Below, one piece after another: positions 39,902 to 51,926 of a DNA stretch of 64,000 bases. Made by a program: the position numbers and the translations under genes. The notes under the pieces were generated by a model that was not told the origin of the DNA, did not search any database, and saw nothing but the letters and a program-made list of their open reading frames with translations. Every line of letters begins with the position of its first letter. Within the stretch, counting starts at the first letter, position 1. The DNA is from Glycomyces sp. NRRL B-16210 (GTDB taxonomy: Bacteria; Actinomycetota; Actinomycetes; Mycobacteriales; Micromonosporaceae): assembly GCF_000719515.1 (NCBI RefSeq), contig NZ_JOGR01000007.1, positions 248,001 to 312,000 of the forward strand, given 5' to 3'.

Positions 39902-42154
39902 TTACAGCAACTCCGCGCCGGGGAAGCCCGGCTTGTCGGGGGCGACCACGCCGAGGCGCTTGGTCGCGCGCGTCAGCGCCACATAGAGGTTCCGCAGTCC
40001 CGTGGCCGCGATCGCGTCGGGGTCGACCACGATGACCGAGTCGAACTCGAGCCCCTTGGCCTGCTTGACCGTCAGCACCGAGGCGCCGTCGACCCCCGCG
40101 AGCCCCGCGGCCCGCTCCGGCGTCGTGACCACCGCGACGCTGCCCTCGCCGACGATCCGCCGCTCGGCGGCGACGAGTTCGGCGATCCGGGCGTCGCCGT
40201 CGCCGTCGCCGATCTCCAGCCACGGCCGGTGGCCCGACTCGCGCACCGGGCGCGGCCGGGCGGCCTCGACGCCGATCGCGTCGAGCACCCGCGTGGCGAC
40301 CTCCATGATCTCGGCCGGGGTCCGGTACGACACCGTCAACTGCTCGGCCCGCCATGACAGGTCCGCGTCGCCGAAGACCTCGGCCCAGCTCCGCGGCGCC
40401 TCGCCGACCTGCGCGGCCGGTCCGGCGGCCTGCGCGAGGTCCCCGGCCACGGTGAACGAGCGCGTCACGCACCGGCGCAGCAGCGCCCGCCACTCCATGG
40501 GCGACAGCTCCTGCGCTTCGTCGACGATGACGTGCCCGAAGATCCAGCGCCGGTCGGCCGCGGCGCGCTCGGCGACCGAGACGAACACCTCGTCCACCTG
40601 CCGCTCGCCGAGCCAGAACTCGTCGATGACGTCGGTGGCCTGGAGGATCTCCGACTCCTCGTCCTCGAAGTCGAACGAGGCCGACCCCTCGGCGATCGTC
40701 AGCACGTCCTGCGCGTAGGCGATCTGCTCGGCCGTCAAGCCGCCGGCGCGCCGGGGCGCCTCGATCTCGCCGAGGTGCTCGGCCGCCTCGTCCAGCAGCG
40801 CCACGTCGGCCTCGCTCCAGCCGCCGGGCCGGCGCACCAGCAGCGCCCGCTCGGCCTTGCCGAGCACCGCCGCCGCCGAGGCGATGCGCTCGGGCGAGGC
40901 GAACAGGTCCTCCAGCAGTGCTTTCGCGTTGAGCTCGGGCCACAGCGCCTCGATCTGGCCCCGGATCACCGGGTCGGCGGCGATCTCGACGGCGAGCTTC
41001 GCCCGGTCGTCGAGGCCCAGCAGGTTCTCCCCGCCGAGCGGGTCCTCGCCGATGACGTCGGCGTACTGCGTCGCGAGGTCGGCGATCACCCGCTTGTGGA
41101 AGGTCTCACGGGCCTCGTTGTGCGCCAGGCCCGTCTCGCGCGCGGCGTCCCTGGCCGCGGTGATCTTCTCGGGCCGCAGGTACAGCTCGTGGCCCTCGTA
41201 GTCGACCAGGACCGGCTCGCGCGGGACGACCTGGCGGTCGGCCACGGCGCTGGCGATGACCCCGGCCATGACGGCGCGGCCCTTGACGGCGGCGACGGCC
41301 TCGGTCTCGGGCCGGTCGGCGACGACGCCGGGGAACAGCTGCGCGGGGGTGCGCAGGAGCACGTCGGTCTCGGCCAGGCCCGGCAGGACCTCGGAGATGT
41401 AGCGCAGGAACTGCTTGCCGGGGCCGATGATGAGCACGCCGCGGCGCTTGAGGCGCTCGCGGTGCTCGTAGAGCAGGTAGGCGGCGCGGTGGAGGGCCAC
41501 GGCGGTCTTGCCGGTGCCGGGCGCGCCGTCGACGATCATGACCCCTTCCAGGGGCGCCCTGATGATGCGGTCCTGCTCGGCCTGGATGGTCGCGACGATG
41601 TCCTTCATCGCGCCGGTGCGGGCCGCGTCGAGGGCGGCCATGAGCGCGCCTTCGGAGCCGATCGTCGAGCCGGTCTCGGCGGCGGCGTCGAGGTCGAGCA
41701 CCTCGTCGTTGATCGAGCGCAGGTGCCGGCCCTTGGTGTGCAGGTGGCGGCGGCGGCGCACCCCGGCGGGGGAGGCGGCCGTGGCCAGGTAGAACCGGCG
41801 CCCGGCCTCCGAGCGCCAGTCCACCAGGAGCTGCTCGCCGCCTTCGGCGTGCATCCCGATGCGGCCCAGGTACATCGGGGCCTCGTCGTCGGTGTAGTCG
41901 AGCCGCCCGAAGCACAGGCCCTCCTCGACGGCGTCGAGCTGGGCGATGCGGCGGCGGTGCAGGTGCGCTTCGGCGTCGCGCTGCGAGCGCTCCTGCTCGT
42001 TCTCGACGTGCCGGAGCCGGGACTCGCCGAGCCGGGCGGCGGCCTCGTCGCGGAGGCGGTCGAGGTGGGCGTAGAGGTCGTCGAGGCGGGCCTGCTCGGC
42101 GCGGGTCGTTTGCGCGACCGCCTGGGCGGCGGCCGGAGTGGTGGCGGCGGACAC
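39902..42154 (-). CDS. HelD-like RNA polymerase-associated helicase
   Basis: 750 residues from a GTG at 42154 with GAGGAGA upstream. It is a superfamily I helicase-like ATPase: N-terminal coiled-coil region (LYAHLDRLRDEAAARL), Walker A in DGAPGTGKTAVALHRAAYLLY, Walker B DEAQELSPMEW, and C-terminal motifs (VSYRTP, QAKGLEFDSVIVVDP, LYVALTRA). Length and coiled-coil layout match class II HelD of actinobacteria, which binds RNA polymerase, clears stalled complexes and in some species (HelR) gives rifampicin tolerance. UvrD-like ATP-binding proteins of similar sequence remain an alternative, but the GTP/ATP fold with coiled-coil N-arm favours HelD. Monocistronic. Confidence 0.88.
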   Translation of the reverse strand: MSAATTPAAAQAVAQTTRAEQARLDDLYAHLDRLRDEAAARLGESRLRHVENEQERSQRDAEAHLHRRRIAQLDAVEEGLCFGRLDYTDDEAPMYLGRIGMHAEGGEQLLVDWRSEAGRRFYLATAASPAGVRRRRHLHTKGRHLRSINDEVLDLDAAAETGSTIGSEGALMAALDAARTGAMKDIVATIQAEQDRIIRAPLEGVMIVDGAPGTGKTAVALHRAAYLLYEHRERLKRRGVLIIGPGKQFLRYISEVLPGLAETDVLLRTPAQLFPGVVADRPETEAVAAVKGRAVMAGVIASAVADRQVVPREPVLVDYEGHELYLRPEKITAARDAARETGLAHNEARETFHKRVIADLATQYADVIGEDPLGGENLLGLDDRAKLAVEIAADPVIRGQIEALWPELNAKALLEDLFASPERIASAAAVLGKAERALLVRRPGGWSEADVALLDEAAEHLGEIEAPRRAGGLTAEQIAYAQDVLTIAEGSASFDFEDEESEILQATDVIDEFWLGERQVDEVFVSVAERAAADRRWIFGHVIVDEAQELSPMEWRALLRRCVTRSFTVAGDLAQAAGPAAQVGEAPRSWAEVFGDADLSWRAEQLTVSYRTPAEIMEVATRVLDAIGVEAARPRPVRESGHRPWLEIGDGDGDARIAELVAAERRIVGEGSVAVVTTPERAAGLAGVDGASVLTVKQAKGLEFDSVIVVDPDAIAATGLRNLYVALTRATKRLGVVAPDKPGFPGAELL

Positions 42155-42566
42155 GGCTCTCCTCGGGTACGGAAGCTCTGGAAGTCGCGGACGTTGCGCG
42201 GAGTGCCGCAGGCGCCGGTGCGAGGCACCCGGGCGTCGCTGCGGCCGAGAAGCGGTGCAACTGAAGAATCGTAGCGCTCGCGAGGGCGCTTCGTCTCGTC
42301 CCCGAGCCGGACGTGACCGCCGTCCGCCTCCCATCGATTCATATATCGAAGATTATTGATCGATTTTGCGACGCTTCCGTGTGCGGACGCGGTGGATCGG
42401 CCCCGCTTTACAAGGAATTCACAAGAGCGCCGGATTTCTCCCGCCCTTCCCCTTGTGTCACCCCTCACTTAACTGTTAGGTTACTTTCTAATTCGATGTC
42501 GCACCTGGTCATCACCCCTAGGTGCACCGAAGACGAGCTGACTCACCCTCTCGATAGGAGACGACC
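42155..42566. other. Divergent intergenic region with operator-like palindrome
   Basis: About 410 bp between the leftward HelD-like gene and the rightward AA10 gene. The central part (42330-42500) is clearly AT-richer than the flanks, as expected for promoters. Near the AA10 start an interrupted palindrome GCACCT-13 bp-AGGTGC (42501-42506 and 42520-42525) looks like a repressor operator. I saw no sequence resembling the rifampicin-associated element reported upstream of some Streptomyces helR genes. No other gene is visible. Confidence 0.45.
42501..42525. promoter_or_regulatory. Operator-like inverted repeat upstream of AA10 gene
   Basis: GCACCT at 42501-42506 and its complement AGGTGC at 42520-42525, separated by 13 bp, centred ~54 bp before the ATG. 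The interior includes TGGTC, a half-site seen in chitin-gene control in Streptomyces, but the whole does not match the DasR consensus. Role inferred from position only. Confidence 0.3.
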
Positions 42567-43385
42567 ATGCGCCGAACGCGCAAGATCATCCTGTCCATCG
42601 CCGGCGCCGCGGTCCTCGCGGTCTCGGGCACCATGGCGGCCATCGCCTGGGGCCACGGCTACAACTCCGACCCGCCCTCCCGCTCCGCGCTGTGCGCGAG
42701 CGGAGCGGTCGCCGACTGCGGGGCCATCTCCTATGAGCCCCAGAGCGTCGAAGGCCCCAAGGGCTTCCCGGCCGCGGGACCCGCCGATGGCGAACTGTGC
42801 GCCGGCGGCAACGCCCCCTTCGCCGAACTCGACGACCCGCGCGGCGGCAACTGGCCCACCACCTCGGTGAGCGCCGGCCCCCGCACCTTCACCTGGACGA
42901 TGACCGTCGCCCACTCCACGGCGACCTTCGACTACTACATCACCAACGCGAACTACGACCCGACCAGACCGCTCACCCGCGACCAGCTCGACCTCACCCC
43001 CTTCGCGTCCTTCGCGATGGGCGGGGCCCAGCCCGACCACTCCATGACCCACACCGTGACTCTGCCCCAGCGCAGCGGCCAGCAGCTCATCTTCGGCGTG
43101 TGGGTCATCGCCGACACCGCCAACGCCTTCTACTCGTGCATCGACGTCGACTTCGGCGGCGGAGGCAGCGGCCCCGGCCCCGAACCGACCGACCCGCCCA
43201 CCACCCCCGGCGGTGGCGGCGGCGAGGCCTGCGACGCCGGAGCCTGGAGCGCCTCGGCCGTCTACAACGGCGGCGACGAGGTCACCCACAACGGCACCTC
43301 CTACCGCGCCTCCTGGTGGACCACCGGCGAAGAGCCCGGCACCACCGGCGAATGGGGCGTCTGGCGCGCCGTCACCACCTGCTGA
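42567..43385 (+). CDS. AA10 lytic polysaccharide monooxygenase with CBM5/12
   Basis: 272 residues, secreted. A signal peptide (residues 1-29, basic start and Ala-rich core) ends at AWG, exposing H30 as the mature N-terminus. H30 and H116 (TMTVAHST) form the copper-binding histidine brace of AA10 enzymes. The catalytic domain spans ~30-195 with several Cys residues. A Pro/Gly/Thr linker follows, and a carbohydrate-binding module (CBM5/12 type, with WSASAVYNGGDEV and the WW pair in SWWTTG) occupies the last ~45 residues. This points to oxidative chitin cleavage outside the cell, possibly cellulose. It is a single-gene unit with its own terminator. Confidence 0.94.
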   Translation: MRRTRKIILSIAGAAVLAVSGTMAAIAWGHGYNSDPPSRSALCASGAVADCGAISYEPQSVEGPKGFPAAGPADGELCAGGNAPFAELDDPRGGNWPTTSVSAGPRTFTWTMTVAHSTATFDYYITNANYDPTRPLTRDQLDLTPFASFAMGGAQPDHSMTHTVTLPQRSGQQLIFGVWVIADTANAFYSCIDVDFGGGGSGPGPEPTDPPTTPGGGGGEACDAGAWSASAVYNGGDEVTHNGTSYRASWWTTGEEPGTTGEWGVWRAVTTC

Positions 43386-43425
43386 CGCACCAACCATCGA
43401 AACCACGGCGCGCACTCGCCGTGAC

Positions 43426-43453
43426 GGGCCGCCCGGCGCACGCCGGGCGGCCC
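43426..43453 (+). terminator. Terminator after the AA10 gene
   Basis: GGGCCGCCCGGCG (43426-43438) pairs perfectly with 43441-43453, with CA at the tip. It sits 40 bp after the AA10 stop and just before the promoter of the ABC-F gene. Confidence 0.8.
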
Positions 43454-43467
43454 CTGCCCCAACTCGC

Positions 43468-43497
43468 TTGACACCCCCTCCCGGCCCCGGCTACCGT
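43468..43497 (+). promoter_or_regulatory. Promoter of the ABC-F gene
   Basis: TTGACA (43468-43473) with an 18-bp spacer and TACCGT (43492-43497): a near-consensus housekeeping sigma site. Transcription should start near 43504, which leaves a leader of about 210 nt before the ABC-F start codon. Confidence 0.6.
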
Positions 43498-43503
43498 TGT
43501 CCC

Positions 43504-43713
43504 CGTCCTTGTTCCCGACGTCAGGCACTCACTTGAAGCTCTAGGTCGTAGACATCGCGCCATCACGTCTCTGCGCACGTGAGGTGCCTCTGCGATCCGA
43601 GGGTGCCGCTTCCGGGAACCGTCCCAAAGGCCACCATCCAGGTCCCGCCGCCTTCAGGCCGGCGCGATGTCTCTCATTCGATCCCGCACCGCATCGACCC
43701 TGAGAGAGGTCAC
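43504..43713 (+). promoter_or_regulatory. Structured leader of the ABC-F gene (possible attenuator)
   Basis: The leader contains two mutually exclusive pairings. AGGCACTCAC (43523-43532) can pair with GTGAGGTGCCT (43579-43589, one bulge), whereas TCACGT (43563-43568) can pair with ACGTGA (43577-43582); the two use the same bases. A short open frame sits at its end (43667-43717). Resistance-type ABC-F genes are often controlled by drug-stalled translation of such leaders. No clear U-tract terminator is present, so control would have to act on translation or by rho. Regulation is inference. Confidence 0.4.

Positions 43714-43717
<4 letters not shown>
43667..43717 (+). CDS. Possible 16-codon leader peptide (uORF)
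   Basis: ATG at 43667 opens a 16-codon frame (peptide MSLIRSRTASTLREVT) whose TGA overlaps the ABC-F ATG in an ATGA junction (43714-43717). The Shine-Dalgarno is weak. Overlap with the start of a resistance-type ABC-F and its place in a structured leader make a regulatory peptide plausible; it could also be a chance frame. Confidence 0.35.
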
Positions 43718-45303
<1,586 letters not shown>

Positions 45304-45392
45304 GGCCCGCGGACACGGTCGGGCAATCCCTGACAGGCGGCGTCGGCGCGACGATACTGGACGTTCACGCACCGATCGACCGAGGAGCGCCG

Positions 45393-45896
45393 ATGCCGCC
45401 GATCCGAGCCGCCGCCGCGGCACTGCTGCTGACCGGGGCGCTGGCCGCGTGCGGCAGTGACGCCGAAGACGCCCTCGACCTCGGCGGGGCCTGGACGGCG
45501 CAGCTCGCCGTCACCGACGCCTGGGCCGAGGCCGACCCGGACGCGTCCGGGACCGCCGCGGTCTCCTCGGCCGACGGCACCACCGTGCAGCTCTCGCTGG
45601 TCGGTCTCGAACCCTCCACCGAGTACATGGCGCACGTCCACGACGGCGCGTGCGACGAGGACCCGCCCGGCGGCGGCCACTGGCTCGCCGACCCCGACGG
45701 CGAGGACGCCGCCGGGAACATCGTCGAGCTGCACTTCACGACCGACGAGGACGGCACCGCCTCGTCCACGGCCTCGGCCCCGTTCATGCTCGACGACCGC
45801 TCCGAGTCGGTCGTGGTCCACGCGCCGGAGGCGGCGGTCGAAGACGCGGGGCTCGACTCCGACCGCGTCCTGTGCGGCGACCTCACCGAAGGCTGA
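45393..45896 (+). CDS. Cu/Zn superoxide dismutase-like lipoprotein
   Basis: 167 residues; GAGGAG before the ATG. A lipoprotein signal ends in the lipobox LAAC with C20. The mature domain keeps the copper ligands of SodC: H81 and H83 (HVHDG), H96 (GGHW) and H143 (VVHA), plus the active-site Arg (R158) and a probable disulfide C87-C161. The histidines that bind zinc in classical SodC are not visible between residues 97 and 112. M. tuberculosis SodC also lacks zinc, so a copper-only surface superoxide dismutase is likely. It could instead be a non-catalytic SodC-fold protein. It stands alone between the ABC-F and hrpA genes. Confidence 0.78.
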   Translation: MPPIRAAAAALLLTGALAACGSDAEDALDLGGAWTAQLAVTDAWAEADPDASGTAAVSSADGTTVQLSLVGLEPSTEYMAHVHDGACDEDPPGGGHWLADPDGEDAAGNIVELHFTTDEDGTASSTASAPFMLDDRSESVVVHAPEAAVEDAGLDSDRVLCGDLTEG

Positions 45897-46076
45897 CCCT
45901 GAAGGGGACTCGCCTCCCGTTCCAACCGGTCCTGTCGGACCCTCCGGGCAGGATTGCAGTGGGGGGTCCCCAGGTGTCCGATTTGCGGAGACGCTCCCGA
46001 AGCGCTCGGCCGCGGTCACTGCCGCCGTTAATGCATGGCGCCCTCCGCGACCGCCCGCGTATCCTTGACGATCGTC

Positions 46077-49000
46077 ATGCCCAACAGCGTCCCGAGACCC
46101 CGTCCCAGCCTGCACGAGCGCGTGTTCGCGCTGCGCACGGCCGATCAGCGTGCGCTCCGGCGCCGCCTGCGCGAGGCCCGCGACTGCGAGGGCCCCGCCC
46201 GCGCCGAGGCCTTCGCGAAGCTCGAAGCCGAGGTCGAACGCAAGGAGGCCGCGCTGGCGGCCCGGGCCGCGTCGGTGCCGAGGATCGTCTACCCCGAAGA
46301 ACTGCCGGTCTCGCAGCGCAAGGACGACATCCTCGAGGCGATCCGCGACAACCAGGTCGTCATCATCGCCGGCGAGACCGGTTCGGGCAAGACCACGCAG
46401 ATCCCGAAGATCTGCCTCGAACTGGGCCGCGGGGTGCGCGGCATGATCGGCCACACCCAGCCGCGCCGGATCGCCGCCCGCGCGGTGGCCGAGCGCATCG
46501 CCGAGGAGTTGCAGTCCCCGCTCGGGGAGGCGGTCGGCTGGAAGGTCCGCTTCACCGACCAGGTCTCCGACGCCAGCCACGTCAAGCTCATGACCGACGG
46601 GATCCTGCTCACCGAGATCCAGCACGACCGGCTCCTGAGCGCCTACGACACGATCATCATCGACGAGGCCCACGAGCGCAGCCTCAACATCGACTTCATC
46701 CTCGGGTGCCTGCGCCAGATCCTCCCCAAGCGCCCCGACCTCAAGGTCATCGTCACCTCCGCGACCATCGACCCCGAGCGGTTCGCGACCCACTTCGCCG
46801 CCAACGGCAGGCCCGCCCCGATCCTGGAGGTCTCCGGGCGCACCTACCCGGTCGAGGTCCGCTACCGGCCGCTGCGCGACGAGGACGGCGAGCGGGACCG
46901 CGACCAGATCGACGGCATCCTCGACGCGGTCGACGAACTGGGCCGCGTCGGCGACGGCGACATCCTCGTCTTCCTCTCCGGCGAGCAGGAGATCCGCGAC
47001 ACCGCCGAGGCCCTGGAGAAGGCGAAGCTGCGCCACACCGAGGTCGTCCCGCTGTACGCGCGGCTCTCGGCCCAGGAGCAGCACCGGGTCTTCTCCTCCC
47101 ACACCGGCCGGCGGATCATCCTCTCCACCAACGTCGCCGAGACCTCCTTGACGGTGCCGGGCATCCGCTACGTCGTCGACGCCGGGTACGCGCGCATCTC
47201 CCGCTACTCGGCCCGCACGAAGGTCCAGCGCCTCCCGATCGAGGCGATCAGCCAGGCCAGCGCCAACCAGCGGGCCGGGCGCTGCGGCCGCGTCGCCGAG
47301 GGCATCTGCATCCGCCTGTACTCCGAGGACGACTTCAACGCGCGCCCGGAGTTCACCGACGCGGAGATCCTGCGCACCAACCTCGCCAGCGTCATCCTCC
47401 AGATGACCGCCGCGAAGCTCGGGCGGGTCGAGACGTTCCCGTTCGTCGACGCGCCCGACTCGCGCAACATCAAGGACGGCCTGGACCTCCTGGTGGAGCT
47501 CGGCGCGCTCGAGGACGTCCGCAGCGGTGAGCGGCGCTTGACGAAGGCCGGGAGGGACATCGCGCGGCTGCCGATCGACCCGCGCCTGGCCCGGATGATC
47601 CTCCAGGCCCGCGAGGAGGGCTGCGTCCGGTCGGTCGCCGTCATCACCGCCGCGCTGTCCATCCAGGACCCGAAGGAGCGCCCTTCCGACAAGCGGGCCC
47701 AGGCCGACCAGTCGCACGCGCGCTTCAACGACCCCGACTCCGACTTCTCGGCCTACCTGAACCTGTGGCGCTACCTCGAAGACGAGCGGCGCTCGCGCTC
47801 ATCGAGCGCGTTCCGGCGCATGTGCAAACAGGAATACCTGCACTACCTGCGCATCCGCGAGTGGCAGGACCTGGTGCGCCAGATCCTCAGCGTCCTCAAG
47901 AGCCTGAAGATCCCCGTCGAGGCGCCCGAGGCCACGGCCGACCCCAAGAAGGTCCACACCGCGCTCCTGGCCGGGCTCCTGTCGCACATCGGCGTCAAAG
48001 AGGCCGACACCCGCGAGTACCTCGGCGGCCGCGGCGCCAAGTTCGCGATCTTCCCCGGATCGGGCCTGTACAAGAAGCAGCCCCGCTGGGTCGTTGCCGG
48101 CGAACTGGTCGAGACCAGCCGCCTGTGGGGGCGCGTGTGCGCCAAGATCGAACCCGAGTGGGTCGAACCGCTCGCCGAGCACCTCAGCAAGCGCACCTAC
48201 TCCGAGCCGCACTGGTCCAAGAAGTCCGGCGCGGTCCTCGCCTACGAGCGCATCACGCTCTACGGCGTGCCGATCGTGGCCCGCCGCAAGGTCAACTTCG
48301 GACGCATCGACGCCGAGACCAGCCGCGAGCTGTTCATCCGCCACGCCCTCGTCCAAGGCGAATGGGAGACCCACCACCGGTTCTTCTCCCGCAACCTCGC
48401 GAAGATCAGCGAGGTCGAGGACCTGGAGAACCGGGTGCGCCGCCGCGGCCTCCTCGCCGACGAGCAGACCCTCTTCGACTTCTACGACGAGCGCCTCCCC
48501 GCCGACATCGTCTCCTCCCGCCACTTCGACTCCTGGTGGAAGAAGGAACGCGACAAGACCCTCCTCGACTTCGACGAGTCGCTCCTGCTGGGCGACCGCG
48601 CCGAGGACGTCCAGGCCGAGGCCTACCCCGAGGTGTGGACCTCCGAAGGCGTCGACCTCGACCTCGACTACGAGTTCGAACCCGGCTCGGCCAACGACGG
48701 CGTGACCGTCGCCGTCCCCCTCCCCGCGCTCCAGCAGCTCGACCAGGACGCCTTCACCTGGCAGGTCCCGGGCCTGCGCGCCGAGTTCACCGAAGCGCTC
48801 ATCAAGAGCCTCCCCAAGTCGCTTCGCCGCAGCTTCGTGCCCGCCCCCGACTTCGCCAGGGCCGCCGTCGCCCGCATGGAGCCGGTCGCCGGACGCCCGA
48901 TGATGGCCGCGCTGGCCGACACCCTCAAGGCCATGACCGGCGTGCACGTGCCCGAGGACGCCTACGACCTCACCAAGATCCCCGGGCACCTCCTCGTCAC

Positions 49001-49970
49001 CTTCCAGGTGAAGGACGAGGACGGCACGATCCTCGCCCAGGGCAAGGAACTCGGCGCGCTCCAGCGCCAGCTCGCCCCCAAGACCGAGGAGGCCGCCGCC
49101 GAGGCCTTCGAGCTCGAACGCACCGGCCTCAAGACCTGGGACTTCGACGCGATCCCCAAGCTCCACGAGACCCCCCGCAAGGGCTACACCGCCAAGGCCT
49201 ACCCGGCCCTGGTCGACGAGGGCGGCTCGGTCGGCGTCAAGGCCTTCCCCGACCTCGGGACGCAGGCCGCGAACATGTGGGCCGGCACTCGCCGCCTCCT
49301 GCGCCTGAACACCCCCGACCCGCACCTGAAGGAAGCGCTCACGCGCAACGAGCAACTCGCTCTCGCGACCGGCCCCTACACCAATGTGGACGCGCTCTTG
49401 GCCGACTGCGTGCGGACCGTCCTCGACAAGGTCCTCATCGAAGGCGGCGGCCCCGCCTGGGACCGCGAGGGCTTCGACGCCCTGCTCAAACGCGCCCGGC
49501 CCGAGGTCGCCGGCGAGTCGCCGGCCGTCGCCCGCAAGGCCGCGGCGATCCTCACCGAGGGCCGCGAGGCCGCCCGCCGCCTCGAAGGCAAGTTCGACTT
49601 CGCGATGCTCCCGGCCATGAGCGACATGCGCCGCCAGCTCGAAGCGCTCATCGGCGCCGACGGGTTCGTCGGCGCCACCGGCTGGTGGCGCCTGGACGAC
49701 GTGCTCCGCTACGTCAAGGCCGTCGCCTACCGCGCCTCGCGCGTCGGCGCCGACGTCGCCGGCGACAAGGGCAAGATGGACGTCGTCCAGGCCCTCGAAG
49801 CCGAACGCGACGCCCTCGCGCGCACCCGCCCCGCCGCGCTGCGCAGCGGCGAGGGCCGCGAGGTGCGCTGGATGCTCGAGGAACTGCGCGTCAGCTTCTT
49901 CGCCCAGCAGCTCGGGACCCGCTACCAGGTCAGCGAGAAGCGCATCCGCAAACTCCTCCAGTCGCTCTGA
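46077..49970 (+). CDS. hrpA: ATP-dependent RNA helicase HrpA (DEAH box)
   Basis: 1297 residues from the ATG at 46077; an in-frame ATG at 46035 adds 14 unlike residues. Helicase motifs: Walker A GETGSGKTT, motif II DEAH, motif III SAT, motif VI QRAGRCGR. The helicase core is followed by a winged-helix/ratchet region (HA2 and OB-like) and then a long HrpA-specific C-terminal domain of ~500 residues with many Lys/Arg. HrpA unwinds mRNA and rescues stalled ribosomes in E. coli. A TATCCT hexamer lies 11 bp before the start. The gene is monocistronic. The length matches actinobacterial HrpA. Confidence 0.95.
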   Translation: MPNSVPRPRPSLHERVFALRTADQRALRRRLREARDCEGPARAEAFAKLEAEVERKEAALAARAASVPRIVYPEELPVSQRKDDILEAIRDNQVVIIAGETGSGKTTQIPKICLELGRGVRGMIGHTQPRRIAARAVAERIAEELQSPLGEAVGWKVRFTDQVSDASHVKLMTDGILLTEIQHDRLLSAYDTIIIDEAHERSLNIDFILGCLRQILPKRPDLKVIVTSATIDPERFATHFAANGRPAPILEVSGRTYPVEVRYRPLRDEDGERDRDQIDGILDAVDELGRVGDGDILVFLSGEQEIRDTAEALEKAKLRHTEVVPLYARLSAQEQHRVFSSHTGRRIILSTNVAETSLTVPGIRYVVDAGYARISRYSARTKVQRLPIEAISQASANQRAGRCGRVAEGICIRLYSEDDFNARPEFTDAEILRTNLASVILQMTAAKLGRVETFPFVDAPDSRNIKDGLDLLVELGALEDVRSGERRLTKAGRDIARLPIDPRLARMILQAREEGCVRSVAVITAALSIQDPKERPSDKRAQADQSHARFNDPDSDFSAYLNLWRYLEDERRSRSSSAFRRMCKQEYLHYLRIREWQDLVRQILSVLKSLKIPVEAPEATADPKKVHTALLAGLLSHIGVKEADTREYLGGRGAKFAIFPGSGLYKKQPRWVVAGELVETSRLWGRVCAKIEPEWVEPLAEHLSKRTYSEPHWSKKSGAVLAYERITLYGVPIVARRKVNFGRIDAETSRELFIRHALVQGEWETHHRFFSRNLAKISEVEDLENRVRRRGLLADEQTLFDFYDERLPADIVSSRHFDSWWKKERDKTLLDFDESLLLGDRAEDVQAEAYPEVWTSEGVDLDLDYEFEPGSANDGVTVAVPLPALQQLDQDAFTWQVPGLRAEFTEALIKSLPKSLRRSFVPAPDFARAAVARMEPVAGRPMMAALADTLKAMTGVHVPEDAYDLTKIPGHLLVTFQVKDEDGTILAQGKELGALQRQLAPKTEEAAAEAFELERTGLKTWDFDAIPKLHETPRKGYTAKAYPALVDEGGSVGVKAFPDLGTQAANMWAGTRRLLRLNTPDPHLKEALTRNEQLALATGPYTNVDALLADCVRTVLDKVLIEGGGPAWDREGFDALLKRARPEVAGESPAVARKAAAILTEGREAARRLEGKFDFAMLPAMSDMRRQLEALIGADGFVGATGWWRLDDVLRYVKAVAYRASRVGADVAGDKGKMDVVQALEAERDALARTRPAALRSGEGREVRWMLEELRVSFFAQQLGTRYQVSEKRIRKLLQSL

Positions 49971-50133
49971 CGCGCCCTTTCGCGGCCTCCCCGGCGAAAT
50001 CGTTCGCGCATGTCGGACCCCGGGTGCATGATCATTCCCTGAGCCGGAAAAACCCGGCATCAAGGTGATGCCATTCTGGCGTCCCTATGACATCATGAAG
50101 AGGGTCCCGCGAACGCACTCTAAGGAGGACCAC

Positions 50134-51122
<989 letters not shown>

Positions 51123-51126
<4 letters not shown>

Positions 51127-51926
51127 CCGCCGCGACGATCGAAGCGCCCGCCGCCGGCCGACCCGGCCCCGGCGAGACCGTCCGCCAGACCCTCTCCATG
51201 GCCTGGCGCCAGATGGTCCGCATCAAGCACAACCCGTTCGAACTTGTCGACCTCTCGCTGAGCCCGATCATGTTCCTGCTGCTGTTCGTCTACGTCTTCG
51301 GCGGGCAGATGGCCGGATCCACCTCCGAATACCTCCAGTACGTGCTCGGCGGCCTCATCGCCCAGAACGCCATCTTCCTGACCATGTACACCGGCACCGG
51401 CATCAACGCAGACCTGCGCAAAGGCGTCTACGACCGGTTCCGGTCCCTGCCGATCGCCCGATCGGCGCCCCTCGCCGGGAAGATCTTCGCCGACCTGTTC
51501 AAGCAGGTCTGGTCGATCGCGATCATGCTCGGACTCGGCCTGCTCATGGGCTTCGAGCTGCGGAACGTGGCCGGGGCGCTGCTGGCGACGGTGGTGGTCG
51601 TGGTGTTCGCGCTGGCGATCTCGTGGGTCTCGGTGCTGATGGGCGTGCTGGCCGACTCCGAGGAGAAGGTCCAGATCTACGCCTTCGTGGTGATCATGCC
51701 GCTGACGTTCACCTCCAGCGCGTTCGTCAACGTGAACACGATGCCGGGCGTGCTGCGCCACTGGGCGAACGTGAACCCGGTGACGCACCTGGCGGACGCG
51801 ATGCGGGGATTGCTGTCGGCGGGCCCGATCGCCCAGCCGCTGATGTGGACGGCCGTGTGGGCCGCTGCGATCCTGGTGGTGACGGCGCCGCTGGCGATGC
51901 ACGCGTACCGGAAGAAGATGGTCTAG
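51123..51926 (+). CDS. ABC-2 type permease (DrrB-like)
   Basis: 267 residues with about six hydrophobic helices. The ATG overlaps the ATPase stop in an ATGA junction. A conserved segment around DLRKGVYDRFRSLPIARSAPLAGK matches the cytoplasmic loop of DrrB-type permeases, and the FTSSAFVNVNTMPGVLRHWANVNP stretch is the family's second landmark. It forms the membrane partner of the preceding ATPase. Only one permease is encoded, so a homodimer is expected. The first of two direct repeats lies 40 bp after its stop. Confidence 0.9.

Noticed and set aside
42155..42566. Rifampicin-associated element before the HelD-like gene
   Set aside because: No sequence resembling the published inverted repeat was visible by eye.
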